Shown: positions 46,379 to 56,609 of the stretch, one piece after another
Position numbering within the stretch: the stretch's first letter is position 1
How the letters are laid out: every line of letters begins with the position of its first letter
Assembly (NCBI GenBank): GCA_029582265.1
Contig: CM055819.1
Coordinates: 34,169,288 to 34,233,287, forward strand
Reading direction: 5' to 3'
Source: Zoroaster sp. YZ-2022
Taxonomy: Eukaryota; Echinodermata; Asteroidea; Forcipulatida; Zoroasteridae
DNA: 64,000 bases
Program-made: the position numbers and the translations under genes
Notes under the pieces: generated by a model
The model's database searches: none
What the model was told of the DNA's origin: nothing
Seen by the model: only the letters and a program-made list of their open reading frames with translations

Positions 46379-47396
46379 ACCCATCCCCAGAATGTATGCC
46401 CATATTGGTGTTATAGATGTTGTTCCTGACGTATTCGTTGTTGTTTTTTGTTGCTAACGTACCGGTATTTGAAATTTAACTACATGTATGGATTGAAGTT
46501 GGTATCTTCGCTCGCGTTTAACTATTAAAATACTAAAATTCTAAACTTGAATCACATTGTGGCGGGGCTGTGTAAGTGTTGAGCTATTATCAACCAGGCC
46601 TAGAATTATAATAGTGTTTACTACAATTGTGACTCTGGAACAAGTCAGATTAATACCACAGCAATATCATGCAAAATGTGTGTTCACATCCATCCATATT
46701 ACATGTACTAAATTTAGTAGAAGGATTTCAAGTCTCATTCTAATAAAATAATATTCGATAAAATTATTCAGCTTTAAATTCTTCTCTTGGATGTACATAT
46801 TCTTTAAAATCTATTATGTTATCGATATCTGAAGTGTCCAATCATTACATAATTCATCTCAAGGCATTTTGGTTTACGTTCTCAGACCTGGGGGTGGTGG
46901 CCCATTGTGTCCCCTCCGTATTTTTTGTATTCATCAGCCGATTTTCATGACACTTTATGTGTTTGCTTTGACATGATCTATCGAATGAGGCCATGAATAC
47001 TGTCATAGGTCACCGTTAGGGGGCGCTATACATATGTTAATTTACCCTCATTTTTGGTCAAAGATAGTATTTTTCCCATTCCTTCCTTAATTGTTATCCG
47101 TTGGCCATGCAATTTGGCACAAATATTTCACAAGCAGCAGTGTGACGTAATTTAGATCACCGCTAATGGGTACAATCAGCAACATTTTGGGGCATTTTGT
47201 TTCAAAAATATGATTTTTTAAAAAGATTTTGACCCAATATTCTGAAAAACATTTAAACAAAATATAAGTTAAACGTAATGGCGGCCAAATTGGATTCCCA
47301 GAATGCATTGGAAGTGCACCAACACATCTTACAGTATCGGAAATCAAGTATTTTTAACAAAAAATTGGAAATTCAATTTGACCTCTTCAAAATAAA
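46379..47396. other. non-coding, weak internal repetition
   Basis: 46900-47340 has loosely repeated phrases (ggtcaccgttagggggcgct against gatcaccgctaatgggtac; both follow a tgacata/tgacgta word), suggesting two old ~150-200-bp units. No gene. Confidence 0.4.
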
Positions 47397-47414
47397 CTGT
47401 TGCCATGGCAACAG
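47397..47414. promoter_or_regulatory. perfect RFX X-box-like palindrome
   Basis: ctgttgccatggcaacag is an 18-bp perfect palindrome whose core GTTGCCATGGCAAC is the ideal RFX X-box consensus. X-boxes sit near promoters of ciliary genes in animals, but no gene is visible next to this one. Confidence 0.35.
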
Positions 47415-47589
47415 TGGACACGTATTATCGTTGATGTTCGCGTGAGGGGGTCCCAAAGAATAGTTAGGAAAAGTCAGAAAATTTCAGCACGTTTCCAATG
47501 GAGGGGGAGGGGGTCCGCCATCTTGACCAAAAATTATTAACTTATATAAGTTTTGAGGCTTTGCATGGTGGAATATCGATATCGTTTCG

Positions 47590-47830
47590 GTTTGCGGTAA
47601 CACCATGTGTTTATCTCAACTAACGTGAAGCTGAGATACAGGTTCTGAAAAGAACCGTATCGCACAACTCGTATCTCAACCTTCGTTAAGTGAGAAAGGT
47701 TCAAGGGAGAACCAATTTCGGGCAACTCGTTTTCTCTACTGTCGCTAAGTGAGAAATATGGTTCAGGAGAACCACGGGGACTTCACGGGTTAATATGGTT
47801 CAGGGAGAACCATAGGGACTTCACGGGTTA
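47590..47830. repeat. hairpin-rich repeat with histone-stem-loop-like motif
   Basis: Shares gcggt.acaccatgtg, tctcaa, gttctgaaaagaac and acaactcg, in the same order, with the MITE at 31668. ggttctgaaaagaacc (47641-47656) is followed by further small hairpins of the form ggttca(a/g)ggagaacc at about 47698, 47762 and 47796. The last two share the flank acttcacgggtta. Confidence 0.6.
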
Positions 47831-48276
47831 TTAACTTGCACAAAACTACTCTAATCTCAATTTATTTTATGACTAAAAATAACGCTTATGTTCCTTGACA
47901 ACTCCCGTCATAACAAACATAACAATACAAACGGAGCGATTCAGGAGTTCCTTAGTCCCAAGGGCTCCCACAATAAATCGTAACAGTGACGTACTTAAAA
48001 ATGGCAAAATCATTGCTTTTTCAAATGCATACAATAGGCTTGGAAATCATTCGGAGCTACGAATTCATTCGGAGCCATCATATTATGTTCTTTACTTGAG
48101 TGAGCAAGCAAACAACGCTAGAAAATTCGTACCTACTTGGTGGTTTCCCTTGGTGCTACGCTTAGACCTCTGGATGCTCCTCGGTTGACTCTCAGAATCG
48201 TTCAGTGTGACTCCATGCCTGGCACAAACACCTTCGCTTTGGTATCCGGTGAAGTCTTGACAGCGCGTTTGGCTGT
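47831..48276. other. non-coding, possibly eroded Gypsy sequence
   Basis: No clear frame. It lies downstream (minus sense) of the Gypsy RNase H fragment and may be its decayed continuation. A short duplication attcggagc occurs near 48050 and 48070. Confidence 0.35.
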
Positions 48277-48600
48277 GGCTAGCTAGATTACTCCGTCCTG
48301 TTCGATGCGTAACTCAGCCGCACTCAAATTTGCCGTGTCCAGGTATTTCAGAGGGTTATGATCCGTCAATTCTTTGCACTTATTCCCCATCAAGCAGACT
48401 CGTAAAACCTGACACAGAGCCCATCGTATTGCTAACAACTCCAGCTTGAATGCGGAATAATTTTTGTCATTCTTCTCCGCTGGTCGCAATGTTCGTGAGG
48501 CTATGACTGATTTCGAACAATCCCGTTGTTGTGAAAGCACGGCTCCGAACCCACTTCTACATGCATCAGTCTCCACTGAATGGCAGAGAGAAGTCTGCAA
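48277..48600 (-). pseudogene. Ty3/Gypsy LTR retrotransposon RNase H fragment
   Basis: Minus-strand frame of about 105 codons with the Gypsy RNase H blocks in order: VETDACRSGFGAVLSQQ, IASRTLRPAEKNDKNYSAFK, LELLAIRWAL and TDHNPLKYLDTANL. This domain degrades the RNA of the RNA:DNA hybrid during reverse transcription. No RT, integrase or LTR was found next to it, so it is an isolated fragment. The next few codons downstream are already out of register. Confidence 0.8.
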
Positions 48601-48711
48601 ACATCAAAACAGGGACCTCCATCAGCTTTGATTTCAACTACTGCGAAGCCAAACACGCCGCTTCATCAAGCTCTATATCTTATTTCTGTCCAAATTTCTG
48701 TCCAAAATTAC

Positions 48712-49231
48712 TTTAAAGAGGCACTCTAAGGTCAAATTCAGTTTTGTGATGCACTTATTTTCCAATAGATAGAGTCCTTATTAAAGTGTGAAAAAAATTA
48801 CAAGTCTCTAACTTCACTTTAAAGTGGTGTAACATATCATTTTATTTTATACCCTTTCAGAACGATATTTGAAACATGACGTCACTATTTTCTTACGGTA
48901 AACGAGTCTGTAACATTCCATACAGGAATTTTTTGTTTGTCAAAAAGTCAATTTCAACGCCGATTTGATCAAATATTGTGGAGATTCAGGAATGAACTGC
49001 AAATTCACCGTACAAAAATGTAGAGATCCATTTATTTGAAATGTGACGTCACTGTTGTCTTTGGATGTTAACAAATTTCACACAGGAAGGTTATCAAATA
49101 AAATGACATTTTATATCACTTTAACGTGAGGTTAGAGACTAATTTTTTTTGAAATTTTTTCACACTTTAATAAGGACTCTAGTTATTGGAAAATCACAAA
49201 ACTAAATTTGACCTTAGAGCCCCTCTTTAAG
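48712..49231. mobile_element. ~520-bp foldback element with ~200-bp arms
   Basis: The left end ctttaaagaggcactctaag and the right end (inverted cttaaagaggggctctaagg) begin long imperfect arms. Both arms carry gagtccttattaaagtgtga, tctctaac.tcac.ttaaag and tgacgtcac. It lies just upstream of the ISL2EU transposase remnant. Target duplication not resolved. Confidence 0.75.
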
Positions 49232-49247
49232 GTAAGTGAGTAGGGGT

Positions 49248-49395
49248 GATGAAAAAGTGAAAACTTTAACTGGTCTGCCTTCATTTCATGTCCTCACAGC
49301 AATACTGGCTCTTATATCTGTTCATTTATGAGACCTTCAAAATCTTTATCTAATTTTCAGCAGCTACTGATGACATTAATGCGTTTACGTTTTAA
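49248..49395 (+). pseudogene. ISL2EU-type transposase, part 1 (left of piggyBac)
   Basis: Reads DEKVKTLTGLPSFHVLTAIL, then after a stop/frameshift near 49350 RPSKSLSNFQQLLMTLMRLR up to the TTAA. This matches the helix-turn-helix-proximal region that precedes the DDE domain in ISL2EU-type transposases. It continues in the same frame at 53299 once the piggyBac element and one TTAA are removed (cgt ttt aat atg, i.e. R-F-N-M). Confidence 0.72.
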
Positions 49396-49621
49396 CCCTT
49401 TCAGTACCAGCCCATTTTTCTTGGTGTGACCTTCCATACCAGGTAAATACTGGTGCAGATAATCCCTTGTGTACCATAGCAATTTTGGTGGCTTCTAATG
49501 AAGAGCGCCACCACTCTACACTCTGTAGTTAATGTACATGCACATGTGTGCAATTCCACTGTACAGCATGCAGCTTTAAGTATTACAAATAACATTTGGA
49601 AGATTTGAAACTTTGCATGAT

Positions 49622-50215
49622 TACATTCATTCATTCATTCATTCATGGTTTATTACACTAAAAATGTCACATGGCAGCCAAAGGCTGAATTGCGTGCACT
49701 TTTTACAATGTGTTACAATTAATACAATTAAAATAAAACAATTACAATTTCAGAATTTAAAATGTATATACATACAAACATGCTAAAACAGGTGTAATAA
49801 AATAATAAAGAAATTAAAAATATGTGGCTAAATAATGTAATAATTTATATGTGTGTTGTAGTGTTAAGTAGATTAATAAAATACGGAATGGCACTGTTAC
49901 GAAATCTCTGAGTTTTACAGAAATACTGTTGATATTTAACCTTTTGTCTCAAAAAACAGTCAACAGGATTTTTCAAAGGGAGCCAATTTTGATACTGAGG
50001 ATGGCTAGCTAAAGCAGTGGCAAAATCAACACAGATATTGTGTCTTCTCACTTCCAGGGTTTGAAATTTACATACTGATAGGGTCAGGTTGTAAGATACA
50101 TAATCAACACCAAGGATAATTCTACAGGCTCTTTTTTGGATACTTTCTATCAGATTAATCTGTTTCTGAGTAAGAGCCTTATTGAATACTGGGACACATT
50201 TACAATTTCTAACAT
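49622..50215 (-). pseudogene. LINE 3'-end fragment (L2/CR1-like) with (GAAT)n tail, nested in piggyBac
   Basis: Minus-strand frame reads VFNKALTQKQINLIESIQKR, ACRIILGVDY, LEVRRHNICVDFATALASHP and ends KTQRFRNSAIPYFINLLNT, the typical last residues of L2/CR1-type LINE proteins. An A-rich 3' UTR and a tail of (GAAT)n follow, seen on the plus strand as attcattcattc at 49624-49645. No catalytic RT region is present. Confidence 0.75.
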
Positions 50216-50605
50216 AATGTTTACGCCATTCTGAACTATCTATCTATTGATTGAAGGACATTCAATCAAAATTTCCCATTCAATGTTGGTTGGGATTGTG
50301 GGCACACGAACACAGTTTGTTGACCAACATTGAATAGGGGAGGGAGGGGGTAGGGAGCCAAGAGTGATGGAGATTCGAATGTGTACAAAGAGTGGCCAAA
50401 AACTGATTAATTTACAATAACAAATCCACTTTTTGGTTATAATTTTATGAAAATACATTCACCGGCGATTGCACTCTATTTTGAACAGTAAGGTTGAATA
50501 ATTATGCTCGTTAATATAGTTTACACATAAATCTAAGGTGTCTGCTTACCACAACAATAATTAGTTGTTGGCAAGTCGGTTATCTCAAAATAGGTTGTTT
50601 GCAAT

Positions 50606-53022
50606 TTATGCAAAGTGCAAAGTATGGTATTTCTCAAAGCAAGGAACTACGCACATCGGATATGTACATTGTTTACATATCATCCTCGTTTGTTTTCTAT
50701 TGTGTAATCGCCGGTTGCTACAAACAATGCAGTCACGTTTTCTTCCGGAAGGGTTTTTGCCAGGATAATGCATTTTCTCCATCAGCCGAACAGGAAGGTT
50801 ATTCGCATTGGATCGTGTAAAACGCAGCATTGTATTACGTTCCCAACCTGTGAGTAGGCCGTCTATGACTTGAAGACGGAAGTCAAGATTACTGACATGC
50901 TTGTTTGTTGGTATGCTGTTGAAAATTACCGTGGCATTGAGCATGGATATGTTCAACATACTGAAAAACACTCGTTTCCACCATTTCAAACTTCTGTGTG
51001 TATGTGTAGTACTGAAAAATTTGATTAGCGAGATCGGTTCCTCCCATGAATTTGTTGTAGTTATCTATAGATTTGGGCTTAGCAATTTCACGAAATCCAC
51101 TTTCGCTCTTCTTACACCGAATTTGTTTTGTAATTACTTGGCAATCACCTACATTTGTTAGCAGTACAACATTTTTGTTATCATGCCAAACAATGCATAA
51201 CTGACCAGCCTTCTCATAAAATTTTGGGTTATCTCCCTTTTTCATTCTATTTGTCTTTGGGTGGGCTGCATTCGGTATTCCCTGTGCAGTATAACGCACT
51301 GGACCACAACATCCAAATCCTAATTGAGACAGTTTGGATACCAGAGCTGGTCTGTTAAAGTAATTATCACAATAAATTACATGTCCTTTATGTTCAAGTC
51401 CATTTAGAAGTTCAACGACGACTTCTCCTGGGATGGTTACGGTCAGAGGGATGGCACTTTGAGGGGATGAATCGGTATCTACATGTACATGTAGCCTTCT
51501 TGAAGTTTTTGTCTCCTTGGCAGCAGCTCCTGTGTACAGCATCCACGAATAGGTGTAACCCGTCTCTGACTCGTTCAAAGAGAATGCCTTAATTCCCCAT
51601 TTGACCGGTTTTCTGGGCATGTACTGTAGAAACCCGAGGCGTCCCTTAAATTTGAGCATACTCTCATCAGGAGATAGGTTCTGTCCAGGGTAATAGAGGC
51701 TGCGAAATTTGGGGAGGAGGACATTCAGCAAAGGCCTAACTTTCTTAAGCTTGTCACATCCAGAGGCTGGTTCAGGCAACCGGTTGTCGGAGAGGTGAAA
51801 ACATCGCATAATGGAAATAAATCTATTTCTTGACATTATGGATGGATAAAATGACATCCGTAGAACTTCATATGTTGACCAGTACATACTGTACTGAGGC
51901 GACTTGTTGATGCCCATAGCAAGCAGTAGCGCTACAAATGCCATCATTTCATTCGAGTGAGTGGGGGTCCAGGAGGTTTCTGAAACAGTTTGCTCTGCGT
52001 AGCGGTTTGTTTCGTCTACAAGCAGATCCCAGACGGCACTGCAGAAGAACAACTGGAATACCTGTACTGCAGAAAGGCCTGAGAAGTCACCTGCAGGACC
52101 AGAGCTTCCGGTGAATTGCATCGGCTTCCTGTTGAGATGACTGATCTCTTTCCAACCCGATCTGAAGTCTGTTTTCTTCCATCTGGATTTGGCATTTTTC
52201 TGCGGAAGGGAAGAGACAAAATGCATGAGGGTGCTTTTCGTCTATCACACAGTATAATTTATGAAAAGTGTGCCTAAAATTGGCACTATTTCCGCTGTTT
52301 TTTGATGACCAGATTGATGAAATTTTGGGGACTTTTTTTATAATCTCGTAATACAATAATTTTAATTTGGGGGGAAGGTCCACAGTTATCATGGCAACGG
52401 TTGTAATGTAATTAAATATCCATTTGTTTTTTAGTGTCATGCAAAAATAATGCAATTGCATATATTTCGTCTTTAATAACATTGTTACACGCCGTCTTCT
52501 ATATTTTGAATACATAAATGAATAACATAATCACGTGATAAATCTTTTAATCCAACATGGCCGCCAATGGTGGCCATCTTGGCTTTTTAAATTGGCGGCC
52601 ATTTATTTAGAGTATAGATGTTTGGTGTGGTTTTTTTGTTGGGGGGCCAATAGTTTACTCACGATCTCGTCAAACATGAAATTACGCGGAAAAGAGCATA
52701 CGTAAAATAGAACTGGCATTTATCTACACTCAATGTTAAATTCGTTGCATACAGCTTAAAATGAAGCTATTCTCCAAAATCCAATTAAAAACTGATGTTA
52801 AAAGGGTAGTGCCTAACTAATGTTATACGGTCATGACCTACACAATATAAATACCTCATCCTGCGGATCCACGTCGCTCGAATGTCCTTTTTCGCCTTCG
52901 CTTGAGGATTCATCATCACCCTGATCATCGCTGCTTTCATCATTCTCCGTGTCGATCTCCATTTCCGAGTCACTATCATGAAATATCTCTGCCAAAATGG
53001 CAGCATTTCTATCGCTGTCCAT
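50606..53022 (-). pseudogene. piggyBac transposase, two exons, one frameshift
   Basis: Exon 1 (53022-52855, 56 codons) starts MDSDRNAAILAEIFHDSDSE and is acidic, as piggyBac N-termini are. Donor GAG|GTATTT; acceptor cttccgcag|AAAAAT gives exon 2 from 52199 (intron 655 bp). Exon 2 holds the DDE_Tnp_1_7 domain with the three catalytic Asp in NLSPDESMLKFKG, VIYCDNYFNRP and KFMGGTDLANQ. A 1-base shift near 50985 after YTYTQKF separates it from the C-terminal Cys-rich domain (CIVCSNRRLHNRKQTRMICK, ending at 50606). Total about 590 residues, the normal length. The enzyme excises and inserts the element at TTAA. The copy is nearly intact, so it is young. Confidence 0.88.
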
Positions 53023-53298
53023 GAATAAGTTTCGATTCGGCAGCCACTATCCCGCAGCCACTTTTTCTTTTAAATAACGCGCTGGCTGGGGGGGGGGGGG
53101 ACGCTAACTATGCGCGGATTAATTAAATCGTCGATAGAGGGCGACCGTCATGAAATTCGCCTAAGCATTTTGGCTGGGGCCAATAAGCTCCGCCGGTCGT
53201 AAAACAATACGTTTGCAAAGGTGCCATTTGTATCCCCTGGTCTGGAACAATGACCACAAATATGTGCCATTTGGCGCCCGCGGTATGGATAGGGTTAA

Positions 53299-53990
53299 TA
53301 TGAACACTCAATATATTGCATTTATTTTGGATATTCATATATCAACTGTATCTCGTATTTTCACAAATGTATTAAATTTGCTGTACACACAGCTTGTCCC
53401 ATTGACTGTAGACTGGCCAGCAAGGGAAGAATTAAGAAAAACAATGCCAAGAAGTTTTAAGAAGAAATTTCCAAAGTGTTCAAGTATTATAGATTGTTTT
53501 GAAGTTTTTATTGAGAAACCCTCTTCACTTACTGCCCGATCACAAACATATTCACATCACAAAGCACACAATACAGTTAAGTATTTGATAAGTATTTCTC
53601 CCCAAGGTACAATTACTTTTATTTCTAAGGGTTGGGGGAGGCAGGACAAGTGACAAAGAATTAACTGAAAAGTGTGGTTATGTAAGGAAACTGTTGCAAG
53701 GTGACACTGTCTTGCCTGATAGAGGGTTTGGCATGCAGGACACATTTGGTACATATGGTGTTGAATTACAAACTCGATCATTCACTAAAGGCAAGCAACA
53801 GTTATGTGCCATGGAGGTTGAGACAACTAGAGTTACTGCCTCTGTTCGCATACATGTGGAGAGAGTAATAGGTGTAGTAAGGCAGAAATTTACCATGTTG
53901 GAGGCGATCATACCTATTACCCTTTAAAAAAAAGATAATACTTATGATGTAACTACTCTTGACAAAATTGTTCATGTGCTTTATTGGAGG
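53299..53990 (+). pseudogene. ISL2EU-type transposase, part 2 (DDE domain)
   Basis: Continues part 1: NMNTQYIAFILDIHISTVSR (an HTH), then RSFKKKFPKCSSIIDCFEVF with the first catalytic Asp, [28 protein letters not shown] and, after a 1-base shift near 53635, [15 protein letters not shown] with a second Asp and [18 protein letters not shown], the HxxxERxxGxxK-like end of DDE_Tnp_4 proteins. A second shift near 53925 precedes TYDVTTLDKIVHVL. The enzyme would catalyse cut-and-paste of its own transposon; this copy is inactive. Naming rests on domain order and on the YqaJ/SWIM partner gene beside it. Confidence 0.75.
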
Positions 53991-55109
53991 TAATAGGCCT
54001 AAATATTACAACCCAAACCAATTTAAAGGGAATGTACAGTATACAAATTAAAATCAAAATCATTTCAAAACTATCAAATAAATATCCAAAAGCTCACTCA
54101 TTCATTGTAAATGAGCACAAGCACTTATTATCAAGAAAAATATCTTTGAAAAGCTCTCATCTTTTAAAAGCTCATGAAGATAAGGGATTGTTGAGTAGAA
54201 TAATAAGAAATTTCTATGAACTTTATGCTCAATATGAAATTATTTTAAAGACTGTAACTAGGTACTGTGCGATGTTTTCTAAAGACAGCAATATTTTTCT
54301 GAAACGAACATAAATTCGAACACTTCCAAAACATTAATGTTGTTAACTTAAAAATATGGATCCACCATTGGTAATGTCATCAAACAGTTGAATATTTATT
54401 TTTTGTTTTTACCCTAGTATTAAATTGTGGAGTAGGCACCATTTTCTGTAAATCAAACCAGATATCAATTCACTTTTCTAAAATGACAGCAATTTTGACA
54501 GACATGTCATAGAGGAGATTTCATCTGTTGTGTAATTAAAGGCATAATATAGCTTTGATAATGATTGAAAAACAAAATTGTTTAGTTTTTTAATCTGAAA
54601 ACTGGTTGTTTATAAAGTTGATACTGGTGTCAATCCTCAGAAATATTTCCGTCTGAAATGCTGTCATCTTTGGGATGGTTTGGGTTTTAATGTTTAGAAG
54701 GGCATCTACAGATATATGAAAAAGTTGTTTAATATTTCATGTATTTATCAATGAGAACATTTACTGAACAACTTCCTTTAATCTGATTCAGATTTTATAC
54801 CTGTGAATGCTGTGATTTACATATAACTGTAGTACAGTCAGAAACTGACTAATGATTGTTTCAGCTGAGATTTGTGCTCAAGTTTAAAAGGAAATTTTGC
54901 TGAAAATAAATTTACAAAGACTCATCACAAAACACATATTGCCTTCATTTTGTCTCTTTGTCATATTTATACTACATATCTATTGATATCAAGAGTTAGC
55001 TCTCTGGTAAATATGCATGTTGCTCTATGGTCTTTAGTAACAAAGTCTTGGTCACTGACCTGTGAAATGTTTGGATATTATTTTTAAAAATGTTTTTTTA
55101 AATATACAA
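53991..55109. other. non-coding between the two convergent ISL2EU genes
   Basis: AT-rich. A plus-strand frame (53984-54313) is Lys/Ser/Ile-rich without motif and is probably chance. Transposase (+) and nuclease (-) converge on this spacer. Confidence 0.45.
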
Positions 55110-55726
55110 CTATTCCTCCTGTTTTCTACAATCTGTACAGAACCACTTGCGCTTTGGAACAACTTTTAATTTAACACAGCTCGTATGGAACTTTTTTATT
55201 TGAAATTTATCAGAATAACATGAGACATGTTGTGCTTTCAAATCTGCTCGTCTGCAGTAACACCACACTGTGGGCTGACCTTCATTTCCAAAAGAAGCAC
55301 TTGTACATGTAGCTGAAGTTAATGAATTCTGCACAGCTAAAGGCTTAGATTGTGTGAACCATTTTCCAATTACTTCACGCAAGATGCAAACCCTGTAAAA
55401 AGAACAGACCTTTTCCAGTACTCCTTGAAAGAAATTTGCATTAAATGCTATCCTTTGTATGTGTATTTGTGATGGAGTCCACACAACAAAATCACAGTAT
55501 TTCCTTTTGGTTGAATAGAGTTGAGTTTGAACTTGATAATAATACTGATGATTTTCCTTCAGTTGAATACCTTTGTCAGACATGGATAAACAAAATGATG
55601 GGTCAGCACATGCAGTCTCCATCAGAACATCCTTTTTGCAGTAAGGACATTTGACCTCCAATACACCATCACCACAGCAGTCACAATGTACAAGGCCATC
55701 TGGTGTAGCTCCAATGATGGGTGTAT
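55110..55726 (-). pseudogene. ISL2EU nuclease, YqaJ-domain exon with C-terminal Cys/His finger
   Basis: Minus-strand exon after the acceptor atcaatccag (boundary 55726/55727). It holds the catalytic part of a YqaJ-type exonuclease (PD-(D/E)xK fold): IIGATPDGLVHCDC with the Asp, GVLEVKCPYCKKD with the ExK, and YYYQVQTQLYSTKRKYCDFV. A PHD-like Cys/His region closes the protein (VWCYCRRADLKAQHVSCYSD ... CTDCRKQEE, stop at 55110). ISL2EU transposons are known to carry such a YqaJ gene beside the transposase. The upstream half of the YqaJ domain is not found between this exon and the SWIM exon, so the gene is broken. Confidence 0.75.
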
Positions 55727-56039
55727 CTGGATTGATGATGATAATGATAACAAACAAAATCAATAAAAACATATAAATGTACATAATTTATATCCTTTTT
55801 GTGGATAGTAAATCTTAATTTCCAAGCCTTTGAAATCTATTTGTTGTTGAATTGTTTTGAAGAGTCACACAAAGTTACACTTTCACTTTTATATTAAAGG
55901 TAAATAAGCTTATAACTTAACATGAAGGTTACTTAATAACTTGATTCAAAGATAGTGAGTGTACACGTAATGCCATTAATAATGGCATTATTACCAATTT
56001 TTTGTACTGTTAAAATTCATTTGTTTTCAAATATCTCAC

Positions 56040-56609
56040 CTGTTCAACAGTTATGCTTAGTCTTGACAGCACCTCGTCTGCTTTATCCCCCAATTCCTTT
56101 TAATCAAGACTCAAGTTTTGTGGTTTGTAGCAGGTCATTACAGATGATGGCAGTGAATGTAACTTTGGTATAAAGTCAATGCTATATTGTGGGAGAGTTG
56201 ACAAAAAAGTACTTTTTGCACCACTCTTATACAAGGCCTCGTAGAACTCATCTCTGGCATGTGATGAAGGTAGAGGTAGTTTATTAGAAGGTTTTGCAGA
56301 TGACTTTGAGTCTGTAGATGGTTCTTTCAATTTGGTTTCGGGCCTTGAGAAATCTACAGTGGCAGGAGCACATCTAACTTTGGTTTTGGATGAACCAGGA
56401 TCCAACCAACTGCATGGTAAATCTGTACAAGAAGTCCTCACTCTCGATCTGACAGTTGCCTCGACAGCAAATAGTACAGCAGTTATGTGGGAACATGTTT
56501 CTCCCATTCCTGCCATACATGTGCAATGTGCTGTTAGTATATCTCCATTGTCTTTTGCTGCCACCCATACCTTCAATGGAGCTTCATTTTGCTTCTGAGA
56601 ATGTCCAAC
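56040..56609 (-). pseudogene. ISL2EU nuclease, SWIM zinc-finger exon
   Basis: Minus-strand exon bounded by acceptor ttacccatcag|GTTGG and donor GAACAG|GTGAGA (190 codons). It reads VGHSQKQNEAPLKVWVAAKD and the SWIM finger TAHCTCMAGMGETCSHITAV (CxCx(n)CxH), then PCSWLDPGSSKTKVRCAP. SWIM plus YqaJ is the known layout of the ISL2EU-associated nuclease. An in-frame TAA near 56099 interrupts it 20 codons before the donor. Confidence 0.75.

Larger units (their letters stand above)
49396..53294 (-). mobile_element. piggyBac element, 3.9 kb, with intron-containing transposase
   Basis: Flanked by TTAA (49392-49395, 53295-53298) with ends CCCTTTCAGTACC and, inverted, CCCTATCCATACC. It encodes a transposase on the minus strand (53022-50606) with one intron. 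A 3'-end LINE fragment (49622-50215) is nested in its left part. Its position in an ISL2EU transposase frame independently confirms both borders. Confidence 0.85.
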
